Source of the DNA: Ricinus communis
Taxonomy: Eukaryota; Streptophyta; Magnoliopsida; Malpighiales; Euphorbiaceae
NCBI RefSeq assembly: GCF_019578655.1
Contig: NC_063256.1
Coordinates: 32,226,342-32,290,341, forward strand
Direction: 5' to 3'
Length of the DNA stretch: 64,000 nt
Shown here piece by piece: positions 59,197 to 64,000 of this stretch. Under the pieces are notes generated by a model. That model ran no database searches. It was not told the DNA's origin and saw nothing but the letters and a program-made list of their open reading frames with translations. A program made the position numbers and the translations under genes. Numbering within the stretch: the first letter of the stretch is position 1; each line of letters begins with the position of its first letter.

Positions 59197-61065
59197 TAGC
59201 GATGACCGTGTCACTATGTCGAACGTTGTCTCGTCTGTACTAAGCTTGATTCAAAGGTGAGCCATCGGGGAAGAGGTTTCAAGGGACCATGACGACCATG
59301 AATTATTAGAGAAGACTGGAGTTGCCACATGAGTAAAATAATCGGGACAAATAGAGAGGAGAGAAGGATGGTGGCTCAACTTCCTTACAGAAAGCCAAAC
59401 TTTCCCCCTTCCTGAATTAGAGATCTGGATTCGAAAAGTTAAGTACGTGCTGGGAAAGGATTAGGCACCGCAACACGCCAAACACACAGTCCGGCTCCAC
59501 TAGACTCTAAGGCTTTTGGTTTTCCTAATCGTATTAACCTAGCTTGGTTACTACCCATTTTATTACAATGACATTTTATTGTCTTATTTAATCATGCATA
59601 GAATAAGGAAAAGAAGTTACTAACCTAACATACATCTAACCACATGGAAGGCACATTGGTGCCACTAGACCTAAGGAAGGTATGTTGGTACCTTAGATTT
59701 TATCTGACATGCCAAGATGACCAAATAGAACTAGTTTTATTAAACATATGGGTGCTGGTTTATTTTATCTTTAAGCAATTAGGTGAATAAAATATGAAAG
59801 GTGAAGGAACTCATATTGGTGAGTTGATTCATTTTAGTTTAGCATTTGAGGTGATCAATCAACCTAAATCCGATTTTGCCTTTAGCATGTGAGGTGAAAT
59901 CTAAATATACCAAAGAAATAAATAAATATAAAGAATAGGAAGAAATGAATTAATGGGGTACAAACCAGATAAGTAATTATAAAAGGGGAATAGCTAGCAT
60001 CTTAAATGAACTTAAACCGACCAATAAAGCTACTAAAATGATTAAAAGTATCCAAGCTTCTTATTAAAGGGGCTATGCCCATTTGTGCTAACCAAACCTT
60101 TTGATGAATCAAGAAAAAAAGTGATTTTGAGTGGCAAAGGGCTTGCTTAGGCTCTCAAGACACCAAAAACACTATTAATAGTGTTTAGATGAGCAGAAAA
60201 GAGGATTTTGATTAAAGGAAAATAAGAGATGGGTGTTTAGAAGCTAAAGGAGGATTGATAAGTGTTATTCTTGGGTTACTAGTGCTGGAATCCTTTATCA
60301 AGGGTGATTCTGAGTGGGTTTTAGAATAATGAGTAAGGTAAATGGGGCTTTTGTAATGGGTATTATTAAGGGTGGTGTTCAGGTATATGGGTGTGTGAGG
60401 AAGATGGAGGAAAAGATCTTAGTGTCTCTTCAAGAGTGTAGATCCAAATTTTGTGGCTCTAGGGTTTTTTGAATGAGAAAGAGATGATTATCTATAAAAA
60501 TATTTGGGTTTTTGAAAGTTTAATTTTGATTGTTTAATGTTATCTAAGGGTCAAGGATTTAACCTTAGGTTTCTTGTGAGGCAGATGGTGGCACGTGTCC
60601 CTAGAAAGGAAAATGCTCCTAGGTTTGCAGTCCCATAATAATTGCATTTTGGGCCTTTAGCTCACGTGGGCTAAGCGAGAGTCCACGTAGGCTTTGCTTA
60701 GCCTGTATGGCTTAGCTCACGTAAGTCCTCAATAAGCCCACGTGGGCTTGGCTTAGCTCATGTGCTTTAAGCCTTAGTCCACGTGGCACAAGGTGGTTTT
60801 CCAAGGGCTTTAGGGTCTCACTTGTCTCGGTTTAGGGCTTTTTCGGGGTTTTGAGGTCTCGAATTAGGGTTTAAGGCTTTAGTTAGGGTTTATTGGGTTT
60901 TATTGTTTGCGTTTTAGGGTTTTATTAGTCCATTTCAAAGCTTTCGGGCCTACTTTAGTGTCTTTTAGAGTCTTTTCCTTCTTGCCTCAAAGCTCATTCC
61001 ACTAGACTTATCCTAGTCTCATCATCAAACTTATGTAATAGATGAGCAAAAGTTAAATAATAACA
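59197..61065 (-). repeat. Family G LTR (3' LTR of a Tat-like Ty3/gypsy element)
   Basis: Minus orientation. The right end is TAATAACA, i.e. TGTTATTATTTAAC in element orientation, directly followed by a PPT. The left part shows the Tat-type LTR 3' region: GGAGTTGCCACATGAGTAAA, GGATTAGGCACC and the ATGACCGTGTCACTATGTCG end near 59200. The left boundary is approximate (about 10 bp). Palindromic CACGTGG motifs cluster at 60590-60790. GTTTTAGGGTTT-like repeats occur at 60840-60930. Only this LTR is in the window; the rest of the element continues to the right. Confidence 0.75.
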
Positions 61066-61080
61066 GTTTGCCCCCTGCTT
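61066..61080 (-). other. Family G polypurine tract
   Basis: The minus strand reads AAGCAGGGGGCAAAC, directly before the LTR start. It is similar to the AAATCGAGGGCAAC tract of family D. Confidence 0.75.
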
Positions 61081-61214
61081 TGGAAAATGAATTCTTTTGG
61101 AAATATTTTCTTCATTCAAAATTAATTTTAAGAGAATGAGTTTGAATCAAAGCAAAAAGGATTAAATATCACCTGATTGGCTTGACTTTTTTATTTTAGA
61201 GTTTTATCCATTCG

Positions 61215-61625
61215 AGGAAGACACTATCTTGCCCCTTATGTATTCTTTTGAATAATTCTTTATTATGGGATACATTACCTCACCATTTTGTCAAGAGACA
61301 CCATCTCGCCATTTTTTCAAAGTGGTAGGAGAGACAATCTCACTACTTCAATTGAGGCAGGAAGCACCAATTCATTACTGTTAAATGAGCCCTTATAGAG
61401 AAGAAACCATCTTGCTCTCAGTATAGAATGCACCAACTTGCTATTTGCTTTAATTATAAGAGACATAATCTCATCAATTTGTTGAAACTGTATGAGACAC
61501 CACCTTGCTACTATATTGATAAATGAGCCCCATAGAGAAGACACCATCTTGCTCCCAGGATAGAAGGCACCACCTTGCTATTTGCTCTAATTACAGGAGA
61601 CACCATCTCGCCTATTTTCTTGGAA
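61215..61625. repeat. Tandem repeats built on GACACCATCTCGCC
   Basis: GAGACACCATCTCGCC, GAAGCACCAATTCATTACT, AGAGAAGAAACCATCTTGCTC and GCACCAACTTGCTATTTGC recur in order. A higher-order unit of about 165 bp is present roughly twice (about 61320-61480 and 61485-61620), and single phrases occur also at 61215 and 61285. Confidence 0.8.
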
Positions 61626-61883
61626 TTTTAAGTTTTTGTGATCTAATTTTGTTTGTAGCGTGGGCATTTGCTTTGGAGAATGAGCTTTGTAAATTTGAAC
61701 AAAGCAATTACCTGCAAAGAATTAATTTCTCAAGACTGGCGTCCTATGTTTAGGTTAGTAGGAATAATAAATGTTATGCGTGTGGGTTGTATTCTTTGTA
61801 AATTAGAAGTCATAAGGGCGAACTTTTCGTAATTCATTATGCTTTAGGTTCAAAAGAGCCCTCAATTTTATGTATTTTGGTCT

Positions 61884-61960
61884 TACCCAACGTGGGCTTA
61901 ATCTTAGTCCACGAACTAAGCTATGGCCACGTGGGCTTAGCCTAAGCCTATATGGACTTA
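61884..61960. repeat. CACGTGGGCTTAG palindromic motifs, internal set
   Basis: AACGTGGGCTTAAT, AGTCCACGAAC and GGCCACGTGGGCTTAGCC lie about 850 bp inside the element from the LTR. They match the set within the LTR at 60660-60790. Confidence 0.75.
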
Positions 61961-61969
61961 GACCGAATT

Positions 61970-62317
61970 ATGTCCTATAAAAAGGCCAAATGATACCAGA
62001 TGACATCACTTACATCATTTTTCTATTTTTTGACAAACTTTATGAATGAGGGAAGTGCCTAATAAGGGTCTACGACTTACCGAATCAGACCTCTGCCAAG
62101 ATCCATACCTCTGCATGTCTTGTTAAGACTGAGATGACTGATCAGAGAGTGCGCATCCCAGAATCCCTGTGCGAATTCCTCGGCGACCGGTGATGATTGA
62201 CTGCTTGAATCATTCTATAGTGATTGGGGAGGACTACGACACACCTCTTCTCATACAGTCGGCGACCTACCAAGCTTTTTGTCAGTATGCTAAGATGGGC
62301 TACTCTAACTTTATTTC

Positions 62318-62371
<54 letters not shown>

Positions 62372-62379
62372 TTTATTTC

Positions 62380-62411
<32 letters not shown>

Positions 62412-64000
62412 GTTTTATTTATGTATGTGGCATGCTAGAAAAAATAGATGAACAATATTAAATTGCATGTTTATTGTAGGACTCAAAAGAGCATAAAACA
62501 ACTAGAATATTAGGGATATATATAAGAAAAAACAAACGAGATTAAACTTAGCTCAGTATCTTGTACCTGGTGGGAAGAGTTACCACCGAGGGTGAGGGTT
62601 GTGTTGCCGATGCTGGCTTTTCACAGTTGGCCTCTATGATGCACCTGCTGCGCGTTCGGAACGATGTAGTGGGGTGATGATTGCATTGATAGAGAGGTGA
62701 TCGAATACAATGCATACCTTCCAGCTACACTTTGGCGAGATGACTGTGACCCCATTAGACTACATCACTCTTATAGGATTGCGCTACGACAGTGAACCAC
62801 CTGTTTTGATTATCGATTTCGATAGAGCACTAATGGGCTAGCTAAGCTGTTGGGCTTCATGCCTACCATCAAGACCCTGATGAAGGTAGTTCTAATGTCG
62901 TTGTGTGCTCGTTGGACAGGTAGAGTGGATACTGATGAGCAGCCATTGAGTGATGTGAATTTATACCAGTATGCCTGCTCCTTTATTGCATATTTGTTAG
63001 GGAGCACCATTCTAGCCAACACCGAGCAATGTATCCATTTTGAAATAATTTTCTTGTTGGCGGACTTGAAACACTGTCTTCAGGCTAGCTTAGGGCTGGG
63101 CTGGCATAGCTGTACCGAGTACTAGACCAAGGTTGCCGAGCTAGGCGGACCCTATGTGGCTTTACATATGTACTTTTGGTATGTCCTTCAGTTATTCTAA
63201 CACTATTTATTCATTTTATTATTTGTGTACAATTGAGTCTTCTCACCTTTTTTATATAGATATGGTCCTATGAGCATCAATTAATTTTGATCAGGTGTCC
63301 TACTCTGAGTGGGCTTACCATCCCTTTTCTCAGCCGGTGGACTAATTCGCACATTGAGAGTGGCTCCTCGCATTAGCTAGACGCTCATCGTCGACGGTTG
63401 AACATCATACCATGGGCTGAGGTTTGTACTTGCAACACACAATGTTAGTGAAAATTTAATATAAATAGAGTTTGGATATCATACCTGCTTTACTTTCTGT
63501 TGTAGGTGAAGACATTCCATTGGGGTCGGTCGGCTGACTGGATAGCCTTGGGTGGCGGTGATACTCTAGTGGCGGCACTTGGCTTAGAGGAGACTGATTT
63601 CTAGTTGAGGTGCTTCATGTCTGCATCTGGCACATGGGCGATCGGTTGAAGGATTGGAGGTTGGGCCTATCTAGTCGACTCGTTCCACTACCACTACTAT
63701 GAGGACTAACCCGAGTGAGGCAGATGACAGTCGTAGAGGTAGAGCGGGCTCGGGCTGTCTTCTCTTATGATGAGTTAGCTAAGGAGCTGCAGGGTCTTCA
63801 TCCTCTACCTCTGCTCCTGTGCCTGAGCCGCCTTTGCAGTTGATTACTACTGAGGGTGTGGTATCTCGAGATCTGTTGCATCCGATATCAACGATTATAT
63901 GATGATGTCGTCCAAGAATGGCTATGTCTCCCAATACACCCGCCTCAACAAGGCCTTTGTACCCAAGTACTGGGCGTAAGAGATGACCTCACATGAGTCT
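61970..64000 (+). pseudogene. Antisense plant-mobile-domain ORF in family G (partial at window edge)
   Basis: Plus strand, opposite to the element. A TATA-like CTATAAAAAGG at 61976 precedes the first coding segment (MIDCLNHSIVIGEDYDTPLL, QSATYQAFCQYAKMGYSNFI; about 62160-62310). An intron-like (TTA)n-rich gap follows. The plant mobile domain (PF10536 type) shows ALIERWSNTMHTFQLHFGEM, TVTPLDYITLIGLRYDSEPP, YQYACSFIAYLLGSTILANT and VAELGGPYVALHMYF. The next exon, 63260-63421 (IWSYEHQLILIRCPTLSGLT, one TAG), ends at GAG|GTTTGT and joins in phase 0 across TTGTAG|GTG to VKTFHWGRSADWIALGGGDT at 63506. The junction near 63179 does not close in phase in my reading. Stops and slips after 63600 show decay. 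The reading continues past the edge. Confidence 0.7.
62316..62412 (+). repeat. (TTA)n microsatellite, duplicated with its flank
   Basis: CTTTATTTCTTTTA followed by TTA repeats (to 62370) is repeated as CTTTATTTCTTTTA plus a shorter TTA run (to 62411). It lies in the presumed intron of the antisense ORF. The poly-Leu/Ile frames predicted here are artefacts of it. Confidence 0.9.

Noticed and set aside
62169..62438. 89-aa frame with a poly-Ile/Leu membrane-like segment
   Set aside because: The hydrophobic run is translation of the (TTA)n microsatellite. Only the first 45 or so residues are treated as part of the antisense ORF.
1..64000. tRNA or rRNA genes
   Set aside because: GGTTCGA-like strings at 11108, 16818 and 43526 are in copia LTRs and are not accompanied by cloverleaf arms; no rRNA-like sequence was seen.

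Overview
The window is plant nuclear DNA, most likely from a eudicot. It is very AT-rich, contains one intact intronless host gene, and is otherwise made almost entirely of decayed plant transposable elements. I could not fix the species from sequence alone.

The single convincing host gene is a P-class pentatricopeptide-repeat protein of 660 aa on the minus strand (20640-22622). It most resembles the NUWA/EMB1796 organelle RNA-processing family. No other host gene, tRNA, rRNA or CRISPR array is supported.

Layout. (1) 1-4835: AT-rich spacer with a decayed element full of degenerate tandem repeats (2582-3940) and an AAT microsatellite. (2) 4841-7887: a 3047-bp solo LTR flanked by a perfect 5-bp duplication (TTAGG), with an internal tandem array of about 84 bp. 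(3) 8069-19421: an old Ty1/copia element (A, minus strand) split by a SIRE-like copia element (B, 10961-17803). B keeps both LTRs and the integrase end, RT and RNase H, has lost gag, and carries an extra ORF after pol. (4) 19422-23562: PPR gene and flanks. (5) 23563-45019: a cluster of one Tat/Ogre-like Ty3/gypsy family (D). There are three inverted LTR copies, an antisense ORF start, a plus-strand element with LTR, PBS, gag, RT, two RNase H domains and integrase, then an antisense ORF. A second SIRE-like element (C, 40409-44544) has gag but no pol, and another inverted D LTR end follows. (6) 47660-56733: a CACTA (En/Spm) DNA transposon in minus orientation, invaded by a Ty3/gypsy element (E) whose LTRs and integrase tails are now arranged as inverted repeats. 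(7) 56737-59196: AT-rich spacer. (8) about 59197 to the right edge: another Tat-like element (G, minus) with its 3' LTR, PPT, tandem repeats and an antisense ORF encoding a plant mobile domain.

The most interesting signals are a shared architecture in the two Tat-like families. Each has an antisense, apparently spliced ORF inside the element near the 3' LTR. Each also has arrays of a family-specific palindrome, AGCCGATCGGCT in D and AGCCCACGTGGGCT in G, at comparable positions inside the LTR and upstream of it. Almost every transposon ORF carries stops or frameshifts, so this is a graveyard of old insertions rather than active elements.
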